Shown: in pieces, positions 51,487 to 60,503 of the stretch | How positions within the stretch are numbered: the first letter of the stretch is position 1 | Layout of the letters: every line of letters begins with the position of its first letter | Source of the DNA: Natronosalvus hydrolyticus | Lineage (GTDB): Archaea > Halobacteriota > Halobacteria > Halobacteriales > Natrialbaceae | Assembly (NCBI GenBank): GCA_025517525.1 | Contig: JAOPJZ010000007.1 | Coordinates: 1-64,000, forward strand | Reading direction: 5' to 3' | DNA length: 64,000 nt | The notes under the pieces: generated by a model | What the model was told of the DNA's origin: nothing | The model's database searches: none | Seen by the model: the letters and a program-made list of their open reading frames with translations, nothing else | Made by a program: the position numbers and the translations under genes

Positions 51487-53088
51487 ATGAGCGGATCACG
51501 GCTGACGCGGCTGATTCGGCACGTCCGTCTCATCTCGATGGTCCATCACCGGATCGAGCTTCGTCGACGCCAGAACCATCCACAACTGGCTGCAGCGGTC
51601 CTCCTCGGCGCGCTCGCCGGGACGATGCTGATCGTCGGGGCGCTCCCGCTGCCAGTGTACGAACACCTCTGGCCCGAACCGGGTGCGTACTACTACGGGA
51701 CGCTGGTCGGCTTCGAGAGCGAGCGAGTGCTCGCGCTCTCGCGGGAACTGGCCGCGATTGCCGTCGTGACGATAGCCGGACTCGGCGGATTGGGCGCGAT
51801 TACGAGCGATAACTGGGAACGGCCGCCAGCGGAAATCGTGACGGCGGTCCCGCTGCCGGCCGCGATTCTCGGGATACTCGCCGACGAACTCCTCGAGAGC
51901 AGCTGGTTCGTCGCGCCGGTGGTCGTCGGCGGGGTGTTGGCGTTTACGGCCGGGACGAACGCACTCTCCACCCTCGTTGGCGCGGCCGTCGGTGGCCTCA
52001 CAATCCTGTTGACGGGACTGGTCGTCGGCACGGCTATCGGACTCAGTCTTCGGGCCTCGATTCGACGGTCGCCACGGCTGTACCGTGCTCGCTACGCCGT
52101 CAGCGTCGGCTTTCTCTTCGTCGTGTTCATGGGGCTTGCCCTCAGTCGGCGGGCGGGGTCAACGCTGGCAGCCTCCCCACTCGGCTGGTACGGTGACCTG
52201 TTGCTCGTAACGACGCCGGGCGGTGGGGCCCTCCCAACGCGAGCGGCCGTCGCGCTCCTCGCCAGTTTCGTTTTGCTCCCGCTGGCAATGGCAACGGTCG
52301 TCACTGCCGGCCGGTCGCTGTGGTTCGCCGAAACCACGCTCGACGACGGCACGGTGACGCCGACGCGTCGTGGCCGAATCGACCGCCTGCTCGAGGCAGG
52401 ATTCGGTCGGTCGACCGCTATCGCGACCCGGACGGTCTGGCGGCGGATGCGACGCTCGCCACGGGCGATGGTGTACGTCGTCTTGCCCCTGGCCGTTGCT
52501 GGCCCAGTGACTGTCGAACTCTCGGCGGCGATGCCCGCCCTGTTGCCGGTCCTGTTCGTGCTGTACCTCGCATCAGCCGTCGGCCTCGGGACGACGCTCA
52601 ACCCGCTCGGTAACGAACGGGTCGCGCTCCCGCTGGTTCGGACGACTCCCGGTGGCGTCGATACGGTTCTTCGCGGGCACGTGCTGGCCGCCCTGGTCCC
52701 GGGCGTACCCTTCGTGGTCGCCGTCGGGACCGTGCTCGGCCTCGTTGTCGGCTATCCGTCGTGGGGACTGGTCGCGTTCGTGACGGGTGCTTCCCTCGTC
52801 ACTGTTGGCGGAATCGGTTGGTCACTGGCCATCGGATCTGCGCTCCCGAACCTCGAGGGCCCGACCGAGGCCTCGCTCGCCCCGCCGGAACTGTACGCGA
52901 TGATGGCGTTTCTCTCGACGATCCTGATCGTTGCTATCCCGCTGCTGGTGGGATTCAGCCTGGGATTCGCGCTGGCACCCGCTGGCGCTGTGCTCACGAT
53001 AGCTGGCACCGTCGTTACGGCCGGGGCGAGTCTGGTCGGCGGCTACCGATTCGCTCGAGGCCGCCTCGAGACCTTCGAGCGCGAATAG
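51487..53088 (+). CDS. Large multi-span membrane protein, ABC-2 exporter permease-like
   Basis: A 533-residue protein with about twelve hydrophobic segments, a basic start (RLTRLIRHVRLISMVHHR), and a middle basic loop (TRTVWRRMRRSPRAMVYVVL). This layout resembles large haloarchaeal ABC-2-type export permeases, but no ATPase gene lies within 4 kb on either side. The ATPase could be elsewhere, or the protein may not be an ABC subunit. It follows two membrane-protein genes on the same strand and converges on the AOR gene. Confidence 0.6.
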   Translation: MSGSRLTRLIRHVRLISMVHHRIELRRRQNHPQLAAAVLLGALAGTMLIVGALPLPVYEHLWPEPGAYYYGTLVGFESERVLALSRELAAIAVVTIAGLGGLGAITSDNWERPPAEIVTAVPLPAAILGILADELLESSWFVAPVVVGGVLAFTAGTNALSTLVGAAVGGLTILLTGLVVGTAIGLSLRASIRRSPRLYRARYAVSVGFLFVVFMGLALSRRAGSTLAASPLGWYGDLLLVTTPGGGALPTRAAVALLASFVLLPLAMATVVTAGRSLWFAETTLDDGTVTPTRRGRIDRLLEAGFGRSTAIATRTVWRRMRRSPRAMVYVVLPLAVAGPVTVELSAAMPALLPVLFVLYLASAVGLGTTLNPLGNERVALPLVRTTPGGVDTVLRGHVLAALVPGVPFVVAVGTVLGLVVGYPSWGLVAFVTGASLVTVGGIGWSLAIGSALPNLEGPTEASLAPPELYAMMAFLSTILIVAIPLLVGFSLGFALAPAGAVLTIAGTVVTAGASLVGGYRFARGRLETFERE

Positions 53089-53103
53089 TTCCAGAAGTTC
53101 CTC

Positions 53104-54792
53104 TCAATCGTCGGCGACGAGACTCGAGTTTTCCGTCTCGAACCACTCGGGCGGAACGGTTCCATCCGCGTTCCAGCCGCGGTGATCGTAGTATTCCTCG
53201 AGAGCGTCCTCGAAGCCGGGCAACTCGTAGGGGAGTCGGTCGTCAGCCCGGTCCATTCCGCGCTGGTTGTTGAAGTGGCGTTCCATCGTGACGACCTCGC
53301 CGCCGATTTCGAGCAAGTCGTCGTACGCTGCGTCGAGCAAGGTCTCGAGGCGGTCGGCATCGACGAAATCACGCGAGAACTTACAGAGGACGGCGCTGTC
53401 TTTGATGGCGTTCAGGTTCTCCTTTTCGGCCACTTTTGGCGGCTTGCCTTCGAGGCCTTCCTTGTCGAGTGCGTCCTCGGGGTCGACCAGCGGGTACTCG
53501 AGGGAGTAGAACTCGGCGTACATGTGGTCGGCGCCCCGGTTCGAGGTGGCAAAGCCCAGTCCCTGGCCGTGGAGCGTGCGGCCGTCGTGGGCGGGGAACT
53601 CCATGCCTTTGACAGACCAGTTGTCGACGCCCAGTTCCTCGTGGAACCGCTCGACGCCTTCTGCGAGGGTGTCGCCGATCCCTTCTCGGCGGCCGATTTT
53701 CTCGACCAGTTCCTGAATCAGATCGACGTCGCCGAAGGCGTCCTCGCTCGCGAGATACGCCGAGACGACGTCGCCACAGGAGATGGTGTCGAGACCGAGT
53801 TCGTCACAGCGCTTGTTCGAGTGCATCACGTCGACGATGTCGTCGACGCCGGCGTTCGAGCCGAACGCCATCACGGTTTCGTACTCCGGTCCTTCGGTCT
53901 CGAGGCCTGACTCCTCGTCTCGCGTCGGCAGTTTGCAGGCGAACGCACAGGCCGAACAGGTTCCTTTCTTGTACTTTTTCTCCTCGACGCGGTCGCCACT
54001 GATTCCCTCGGAACCCTCGAAGGACAGTTCCGAGAAGTACCGCGTCGGCAGGGCGTTGACCGTGCTGGCGAACTCGGTCATCGAGGACGTCCCCTGTCGT
54101 TTCATAATGTGATCGGACTGGGCGGCCTCCCGATGGACGTCCATCTGGAGGGGCGGTATCTCCACGTCTCGCGTCGAGTCGCCGTCGAAGGTGATCGCCT
54201 TCACGTTTTTCGCGCCGAGGACGGCACCCAGGCCACCGCGGCCGAACGCTCGCTCGCGGGAGGTCATCAGTGACGCAAAGCGAACCTGCTGTTCCCCTGC
54301 CGGTCCGACTGTCACGGTGTGTTCGGCCTCGAGACCGTGTTCGTCTTCGATATAGGTACAGATGTCGCTCGTTTCCGCGCCCTCGAGGTCGGGGACGGGT
54401 TCGAACTCGACGCCGCTGTCGGTGACGTGGACGATCACGAGGTCGTCGCTTTTGCCAGTGACTTCGACGGCGCTGTAGCCGGTCGCAGTAAAGTTCCGCG
54501 AGAGGAAGCCGCCGGCGTTCGAGGAGAGCAAGCCGTCGGTCAGCGGCGAGACGGCCGTCGCGGACATCCGGCCGGTGAAGCTCATCTGGGCGTGTTGGAA
54601 CGGCCCCGTCGCGAAGTAACAGCGATTGGCAGGGCCGAGCGGGTCGGCGTCGAACGGAATCCGCTCGTGTGCGAGGGCCGTACAGAGCGCCCGGCCGCCG
54701 ATGTAGCGCTCGAGTACGTCGTCGATCGATTCGCTCGTTGTCGACTGTGACTCGAGGTCGATTGTCAGGAGTGGGCCGCGAGCGTGTTTCAT
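53104..54792 (-). CDS. Aldehyde ferredoxin oxidoreductase family protein
   Basis: A 562-residue tungsten- or molybdenum-pterin enzyme that oxidises aldehydes or related compounds using ferredoxin. The 4Fe-4S ligands are Cys279, Cys282 and Cys286 in CSACAFAC, with Cys470 in VLCKFSRD as the fourth. The pterin-binding N-terminal domain has YIGGRAL, FATGPF and RNFTATGYSAVEVTGKS. A 2Fe-2S ferredoxin gene lies 7 kb downstream. The ATG at 54792 (MKHARGPLLT) is the family start. The natural aldehyde is unknown. Confidence 0.93.
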   Translation of the reverse strand: MKHARGPLLTIDLESQSTTSESIDDVLERYIGGRALCTALAHERIPFDADPLGPANRCYFATGPFQHAQMSFTGRMSATAVSPLTDGLLSSNAGGFLSRNFTATGYSAVEVTGKSDDLVIVHVTDSGVEFEPVPDLEGAETSDICTYIEDEHGLEAEHTVTVGPAGEQQVRFASLMTSRERAFGRGGLGAVLGAKNVKAITFDGDSTRDVEIPPLQMDVHREAAQSDHIMKRQGTSSMTEFASTVNALPTRYFSELSFEGSEGISGDRVEEKKYKKGTCSACAFACKLPTRDEESGLETEGPEYETVMAFGSNAGVDDIVDVMHSNKRCDELGLDTISCGDVVSAYLASEDAFGDVDLIQELVEKIGRREGIGDTLAEGVERFHEELGVDNWSVKGMEFPAHDGRTLHGQGLGFATSNRGADHMYAEFYSLEYPLVDPEDALDKEGLEGKPPKVAEKENLNAIKDSAVLCKFSRDFVDADRLETLLDAAYDDLLEIGGEVVTMERHFNNQRGMDRADDRLPYELPGFEDALEEYYDHRGWNADGTVPPEWFETENSSLVADD

Positions 54793-54894
54793 AATCATCC
54801 CTGACACACCGTGGCCCAAAATGCTACCGGTTGGTCTGCTGTATTCCTGCCCCTCGAATCGGTGAGCATCGAGGAGCGACGGCCGTCGCTCGTC

Positions 54895-55470
54895 TCACTG
54901 ATCGGCTTTCTCGACGGTCCCGTTCGACCAGTGGGTCGGCTGATCCTCGTACAACAGCAGACAACCGGTATCGGGCCCGGAGGAGGAGGAACTGCAGGTG
55001 CTGAACGAGTTGTCGATGTATCGCTCGACTCGCAGCGCGTCTGCCGCGTCGGGGTACGGTGCTGCGTACTCGACCCGGTAGACGATTCGCCCCGGACACG
55101 TTTCTCCGTCTTCGCTCGTTTCGTCGGACACAACCCCATGCGTTTCCGGTTCGTCAGTATAGATGTCGACGCGGTAGGTCGCGACGGTCGCTTCCGACCG
55201 GGAAGTTCGCCGTATCGCTGCCCCGATTTCGGTGTCCGGTGACGTGTCGTTGAGCGTTCCGATGACGGTGCCATCGCTCGAGGACATCGCTCGAGCGCGA
55301 ACGTCGTCGTAGCACCCGGATTCGATGATCGACACCGACTCAATCTCAGGGTCCCGTGGTTCCTCGTGGTCGAACAGGGTGGCGCTCGAGACGACGAGCG
55401 CGACACCCACGGCTGCCAGGACGAGAAGGGCGATGGCTAGTCGTTTTCGCGTGGAATCGACGGCACTCAT
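54895..55470 (-). CDS. Hypothetical membrane-anchored secreted protein
   Basis: A 191-residue protein with one N-terminal membrane segment (RLAIALLVLAAVGVALVVSS) and an external domain. The domain contains five cysteines that could form disulfides (SGCYDDVRARAM, ETCPGRIVYRVEYA, STCSSSSSGPDTGCLLLYE). No family recognised. The 460-base region upstream holds a possible AT-rich promoter near 55597-55609 and a short upstream frame, and nothing else I can support. Confidence 0.65.
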   Translation of the reverse strand: MSAVDSTRKRLAIALLVLAAVGVALVVSSATLFDHEEPRDPEIESVSIIESGCYDDVRARAMSSSDGTVIGTLNDTSPDTEIGAAIRRTSRSEATVATYRVDIYTDEPETHGVVSDETSEDGETCPGRIVYRVEYAAPYPDAADALRVERYIDNSFSTCSSSSSGPDTGCLLLYEDQPTHWSNGTVEKADQ

Positions 55471-55929
55471 GGCCGGTACCTACCGGTTTCCGACGGTAAC
55501 TCGAACGCGGACGTAATCGGTCGTTTCGTCGTGGTTACTGATGGATGGGCGGCGCTATCGTGGAGGGCAGCCATCGAATACATGATCCTATGCCGACTAT
55601 ATTAGTTTATTGACTCCTCTGCCATAACCGCTCGAGTCGAAGTTACGCCCTTCGAGTGACGAATTGTCGTCATACCTGCGGACGTGGTGGCTACGGTTTC
55701 GAGCGATGGCACGGCGAATGTCAGGGTCCAACCCCGAGGCAGGTCACAAATCTGGCCGCTATCTCTGAGATCCTCCATCGAAGCGTCGCTGTCGCCGCAC
55801 GCTGACTACCGCCCGAAAACCGGCGATGCCGACGTTATCGGTGGCTCAAGAGACCATTAACTCGTCACAGCTCAGGGTTCCACTTACCGTCACCGAACGC
55901 CGAAAGTGCCCTGAAGGGCGATACGGTGT

Positions 55930-56946
55930 ATGAAACGAGTCACAGCACAGCAAACACGCCGGTCGTATCTCGCGGGACTCGGCGCTGCCAGTCTCACAGG
56001 TGTCGCCGGTTGTCTGGGCGGGGATGACGGTATCGACGAACTCACCGTCGCTTACATGCCCATCTTTCCCGATCTGCAGTATTTTGTCATGGAATCTGAG
56101 GAGTATCTCGCGGAGATCGACGCCGACATCGATAGCCGAGAGTTCACCGACGGCCCGGCGATCGTCCAGGCCTTCGGCGGCGGCGAAGTCGATATCGCCA
56201 TGTTCGGTATCGTCCCGTCGATGATCGTCATCGACCGTGGCATCGGCGCGAAGGTGACTGCAACGAACATCAAAGAGCCGATGGCGATCCTCGCACACGA
56301 CGAGTTCCACACCCTCTGGGACGAACACGGCACGGACGCCTTCGACGTCTGGGAGGACGAACACGGTGATCCGTTCCGGTTCGGGACCTTTCCGCAAGGG
56401 TCGGTCCCCGACACGTTGCTTCGCTACTGGCTCCAGACCGAGGCTGGCATTGATCCCGACACGCTCGAGATCGTCGAGATCGGCGGTGCAAACGCGGTGT
56501 TTCAGGCCATTTCCAACGGCGAAATCGACGGCACCTCGATCATGGAACCCGTCCCAACGCGGGCGGATCTCGAAGAACTGCCCGTGAGCACGCTTCGAAC
56601 CTCGGCCGAGATCATGCCCGGCCAACCCGCTGCCGTCACGTTGATGACTGACGCCGTTCGGGACGCGCCAGTGGCCGAGGAGTTCCTGCGTCAGCACGTC
56701 CGTGCGACCGAGTTCATCAACGACGATCCGGCGACAACAGCCGAAATCGTCGAAGACGGTATTGGCATGCCCGCCGAGCATGCTGCCCTGGCACTCGAGG
56801 GACCGCTCTCGAACTTCGTCACCGATCCACGCGAAATCGAGAGTGGCACCGAGACTTTCGCACAACTGGCCCACGAAAACGGCCAACTCGACGAACACCT
56901 CTCGCTCGAGCAGATCTTCGATTACGAAATTTACGACGGGTTATGA
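55930..56946 (+). CDS. ABC transporter substrate-binding lipoprotein (NMT1/SsuA/TauA type)
   Basis: A 338-residue receptor of an importer for nitrate, sulfonate, taurine or thiamine-precursor-like compounds. The Tat signal TRRSYLAGLGAASLTGVAGC ends at a lipobox Cys. The type II binding fold shows LTVAYMPIFPDLQYFVM, GGEVDIAMFGIVPSMI and IMEPVPTRADLEELPVS. It is followed at once by permease and ATPase genes. The ligand cannot be decided from sequence. Confidence 0.88.
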   Translation: MKRVTAQQTRRSYLAGLGAASLTGVAGCLGGDDGIDELTVAYMPIFPDLQYFVMESEEYLAEIDADIDSREFTDGPAIVQAFGGGEVDIAMFGIVPSMIVIDRGIGAKVTATNIKEPMAILAHDEFHTLWDEHGTDAFDVWEDEHGDPFRFGTFPQGSVPDTLLRYWLQTEAGIDPDTLEIVEIGGANAVFQAISNGEIDGTSIMEPVPTRADLEELPVSTLRTSAEIMPGQPAAVTLMTDAVRDAPVAEEFLRQHVRATEFINDDPATTAEIVEDGIGMPAEHAALALEGPLSNFVTDPREIESGTETFAQLAHENGQLDEHLSLEQIFDYEIYDGL

Positions 56947-56991
56947 ACGCAATTGACCTCTCGGTGGGCAAATCAACCGACAGCTTACGGG

Positions 56992-57801
56992 ATGACGATG
57001 GCGACTGACGTTCAGCGCGAACTCGGACAGCCGTCCGAGACGGGCGTTTCGAGGATCGACCTGGATGGCCGACGGATCGTTCTCGGAGTCGTCGGTCTGA
57101 TCGGTTTCGTCCTCCTGTGGTGGGTCGGCTCGCTGTTCCAGCCGTCGTACGTACTCCCGTCACCGGTCGCCGTCGCCGAGACGTTCATCGCGGAAGCCTC
57201 GAGCGGCGAGATGCACGCGGCGCTTGGACAGAGCGTTCGCCACTGGCTCCCCGGGGCCGTCGTGGGCACCGCTCTCGGTATCGCTGTCGGCGTCTCCCTG
57301 GCGTGGAGTTCGCTGTTGGACGACCTGGCCTCGCCTATCGTCCGTCTGCTCAGACCGGTTCCCCCGCTTGCGCTAATCGGATTCGCCATCGCGTGGTTCG
57401 GCATCAACCACACTGGCGCGGCGTTCATCGTCGCCGTGGGTGCCTTCTGGATCAACTTCTATGCGAGTTACGGCGGCGTCGAAGGCGTCTCCGACGACCT
57501 GCTCGACGTCGCGCGAAGCCTCGATGTGAAAGGCGATCTCGCCCTCGTCCGCTCGGTCGTCTTGCCCGCTGCACTCCCCGAAATCCTGACCGGGATACGG
57601 ACGGGAATCGGCCGTTCGTGGATGCTCGTCGTCGCCGCCGAAATGTTCGGGGTGCCCGGCATTGGCCGCGAGATTTTGCGTGCGTCGAACAACCTGCAAG
57701 TCGACGTGGTGATTGCCTACATCCTCGTTTTGAGCCTGGCGTTCTTGCTCGTCGACATCGCGTTCAGATTGGTCCAACGGAGGGTACTCGTATGGCGATA
57801 G
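56992..57801 (+). CDS. ABC transporter permease (SsuC/TauC type)
   Basis: A 269-residue permease with about six membrane segments. The EAA coupling loop is YGGVEGVSDDLLDVARSLDV with VVLPAALPEILTGIRTGIGR following, as in sulfonate/nitrate transporters. ATG 56992 and 56998 are both possible; upstream TTG is not needed. The gene overlaps the ATPase gene by ten bases. Confidence 0.9.
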   Translation: MTMATDVQRELGQPSETGVSRIDLDGRRIVLGVVGLIGFVLLWWVGSLFQPSYVLPSPVAVAETFIAEASSGEMHAALGQSVRHWLPGAVVGTALGIAVGVSLAWSSLLDDLASPIVRLLRPVPPLALIGFAIAWFGINHTGAAFIVAVGAFWINFYASYGGVEGVSDDLLDVARSLDVKGDLALVRSVVLPAALPEILTGIRTGIGRSWMLVVAAEMFGVPGIGREILRASNNLQVDVVIAYILVLSLAFLLVDIAFRLVQRRVLVWR

Positions 57802-58562
57802 ACGACGGTTCGACTGACGATGCGCGACTCTCGGTTGCTAACGTTGGGAAACGCTACTCGGGACAACAGGGACCGGTGCAAGCACTCGAAGATGTCTCTT
57901 TCGAGATTCGACCAGGCGAGTTCGTCTGCGTCGTGGGTCCGTCGGGGTCGGGAAAGACGACGCTGTTTCGAATCGTCGGTGGCCTCGAGGAAGCCACGAC
58001 GGGTAACGTCTCGCTCAACGGCGACTCGGTTACTGGCCCGCATCCGGACACTGGCATCGTCTTCCAGGAATATCACCTGTTTCCGTGGCGAACCGTCCGT
58101 GCCAACATCGCCTTCGGCCTCGAGCGCACCGACCTGCCGGAAGCGGAGCGGGAACGACGGGTCGCCGACCTCATTTCGCTGGTCGGCCTGTCGGGGTTCG
58201 AAGACAGCTACCCGAAATCGCTTTCAGGCGGGATGAAACAGCGCGTCGGGCTGGCCCGCGCGCTCGCCATGGACCCCTCCTTGTTGTTGCTCGACGAGCC
58301 GTTCGGGGCCCTCGACGCCCAGACGAAGACTCGGTTGCAGGATGAACTGCTCGACATCTGGGCGCGAACGGAAAAAACGGTCCTGTTCATCACACACGAC
58401 GTCGAGGAAGCGGTTACGCTCGCCGACCGAATTCTCGTCATGGATAGCGACCCGGGACGGATACACGACGTCGTCGACGTCGATCTGCCACGGCCCCGGT
58501 CACGAACCGATCCCGAGTTCGGTGAGTACTACGAGCGTGTGCTCGAGGGAATTCGGGACTGA
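57792..58562 (+). CDS. ABC transporter ATP-binding protein (SsuB/TauB type)
   Basis: A 256-residue ATPase. Walker A is GPSGSGKTT, the signature LSGGMKQR, and Walker B LLLLDEPFGALD; FQEYHLFPWRTV is the Q-loop typical of nitrate/sulfonate/taurine systems. It is the last gene of the three-gene importer operon. No metabolic gene lies in the operon to show the substrate. Confidence 0.92.
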   Translation: MAIDDGSTDDARLSVANVGKRYSGQQGPVQALEDVSFEIRPGEFVCVVGPSGSGKTTLFRIVGGLEEATTGNVSLNGDSVTGPHPDTGIVFQEYHLFPWRTVRANIAFGLERTDLPEAERERRVADLISLVGLSGFEDSYPKSLSGGMKQRVGLARALAMDPSLLLLDEPFGALDAQTKTRLQDELLDIWARTEKTVLFITHDVEEAVTLADRILVMDSDPGRIHDVVDVDLPRPRSRTDPEFGEYYERVLEGIRD

Positions 58563-58647
58563 GCGACTCGAGGGAACGTCTCCGCTCTCCTCGTGAGTTC
58601 TCACTTTGAGTGCGTGTCTCCGCTCTCCTCGAGGCGTGTTCCTCCAC

Positions 58648-59448
58648 TCACTCGAGTGCGTTCGGCGGGTCCGGCAGTCGATCCTGATCTTCGGGGTCGT
58701 GGTGGACGATGACGTCCGCATCGCTCGTCCTGGCTCGGTCTTTGAGCGCCGTCAGCGAATCCATCGAGTCCTCGAGCGACCAGACGAACGAGGCGACCAG
58801 CCCCTGTTCGTAGCCGACGCGGCTGTTGGCAGCGTCGGCGGCCAGAATCGTCGTTCCGGACTCGAGCGTGACCTCGAGTGACTGGTGGCCGGGGCTGTGT
58901 CCAGGGGTCGGGAATGCGACGACCGAGCCGTCCCCAAAGACGTCATATTCGTCGGTGATGGCCTTCACGTCGGCGTCGAGTCGTCGGAGGTCGTGGAAGT
59001 CGCCCTCGAGGTAGAACAGTCGCTGGGGGCCGTCGGGCCAGAATGCGTAGCGAAGTTCCTCCTTCTGGACGACGATCGTGGCCTCCGGGAACGAATCCAG
59101 GTTGCCGGCGTGGTCGGTGTGCAGGTGGGACATGACGATCGTATCGACGTCCGACGGTTCGTAACCCAGATCCGCGAGGTGTTCGACCGGCGGCTTCCCG
59201 GCCGAGGTATCGAGCGTTTCGACGAAATCCGCCATGTGGGGTGCGCCGTTTGGCCCGTACGAGAGCGGGTCGGCAGCCATCTCGTGACTGACGCCCGTAT
59301 CGAATAAGACGAGGCCGTCGGGATGCTCGAGCAAGTAACACGGGCACCGGCCCGGAAACGGCTCGCCAGGCTGTTGCAGTTGTGTCGCCGCGCTGTAATC
59401 GAGCGTCCACGTCGCCGTGTTCAGACGGTAAAGCCGTTCGACTGGCAT
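58648..59448 (-). CDS. MBL-fold metallo-hydrolase (N-acyl homoserine lactonase family)
   Basis: A 266-residue metallo-beta-lactamase-fold enzyme. The zinc motif is HLHTDH (108-113), with further ligands in GHSPGHQSLEV and DAANSR. FDTGVSHEMAADPLSY resembles the AHL lactonase subgroup. Archaeal quorum signals of the AHL type are not established, so a general lactonase or esterase role is as likely. It converges on the ABC importer operon. Confidence 0.87.
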   Translation of the reverse strand: MPVERLYRLNTATWTLDYSAATQLQQPGEPFPGRCPCYLLEHPDGLVLFDTGVSHEMAADPLSYGPNGAPHMADFVETLDTSAGKPPVEHLADLGYEPSDVDTIVMSHLHTDHAGNLDSFPEATIVVQKEELRYAFWPDGPQRLFYLEGDFHDLRRLDADVKAITDEYDVFGDGSVVAFPTPGHSPGHQSLEVTLESGTTILAADAANSRVGYEQGLVASFVWSLEDSMDSLTALKDRARTSDADVIVHHDPEDQDRLPDPPNALE

Positions 59449-59596
59449 ACCTTCCTTTTCGACCCTGATCGTAAGAAACTATCCCCAAACGGGATAGGGA
59501 ACGTGCAGTTGGTACGTTCCTCGAGTGGAATCTCACGTCGTGTTCCGGGTGTAGATACTCACGTCTTGTTCCTCGAGTCTCGTCCCTTCGCAGGTC

Positions 59597-60337
59597 CTAG
59601 GCGTCTTCGTCGGCAGCGGCCTGCGCAGCCTCGAGCGTAAACCGACCTTCGTACAGCGCACTGCCGACGACGACGGCACTGGCTCCCGCCTTCTTGAGCG
59701 CGCGGACGTCCTCGAGCGTGGCGACCCCGCCGCTGGCGATGATCGGCACGTCGGTCGCCGCAACCAGGTCCCGAACGGGCTCGGTGGCGACGCCCTCGAG
59801 TTGGCCCTCCACGTCGACGTTGGTAAAGAGAATCGCGGCGGCTCCGAGTTCCTCGTAGCGCTCGACGGCCTCGACGGGCGTCATCCCAGCGCCTTCGGTC
59901 CACCCCTCGACGACGACTTCGCCGTCTTTGGCGTCGAGGCTGACGACGACCGATTTCGGAGACACCTCGCTTATCTCGGCGACAATATCGGGATTTTCGA
60001 CGGCCGCGGTGCCGAGAATAACGCGGTCGAGACCCCGCTCGAGCAAGGCGATGGCGTCCTCGGCGATTCGGATGCCGCCGCCGAGCTGTGTCGGGACGTC
60101 GACGGCCTCGAGGACGGCGTCGATGGCCTCGGCGTTCGCACGCTCGCCCTCGAACGCCCCATCCAGGTCGACCAGGTGCAAGCTCTGTGCCCCGGCGTCG
60201 ATCCAGCGGGTGGCGGCCTCGATGGGGTTGCCGTAGCGTTTTTCGGTGCCGCGTTCGCCCTGGACGAGCTGGACGACCTCACCGTCCTGAATGTCGACTG
60301 CGGGAATGACCTCGAACGAATCGAATTGGGTGGACAT
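59597..60337 (-). CDS. hisA: Phosphoribosylformimino-5-aminoimidazole carboxamide ribotide isomerase
   Basis: It carries out the Amadori rearrangement in histidine synthesis (EC 5.3.1.16). The 246-residue TIM barrel has the catalytic Asp15 in IPAVDIQDG and Asp135 in VSLDAKDGEV, with phosphate sites GGGIR, VILGTAA and ASGGVATLED. It stands apart from other his genes, as is common in haloarchaea. Confidence 0.96.
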   Translation of the reverse strand: MSTQFDSFEVIPAVDIQDGEVVQLVQGERGTEKRYGNPIEAATRWIDAGAQSLHLVDLDGAFEGERANAEAIDAVLEAVDVPTQLGGGIRIAEDAIALLERGLDRVILGTAAVENPDIVAEISEVSPKSVVVSLDAKDGEVVVEGWTEGAGMTPVEAVERYEELGAAAILFTNVDVEGQLEGVATEPVRDLVAATDVPIIASGGVATLEDVRALKKAGASAVVVGSALYEGRFTLEAAQAAADEDA

Positions 60338-60503
60338 ACTCGACTACGGGGGATCAAGGTGAGTAAAGCCCCCGATTTCTCGAGTGACGGCGGTCCCCTC
60401 GACCCGACAACCCAATGGTCGTTATTCCTGTGCAAGCGATTCCAGTGTCTCTCGCTCGTAACGAACAGTCGGTCTTTTAGGTTGCTAGCTCATACTGTTG
60501 TTC

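Noticed and set aside
58648..59448. Quorum-quenching AHL lactonase as a firm call
   Set aside because: The fold and zinc motif support only an MBL hydrolase; AHL signalling is not established for these archaea.
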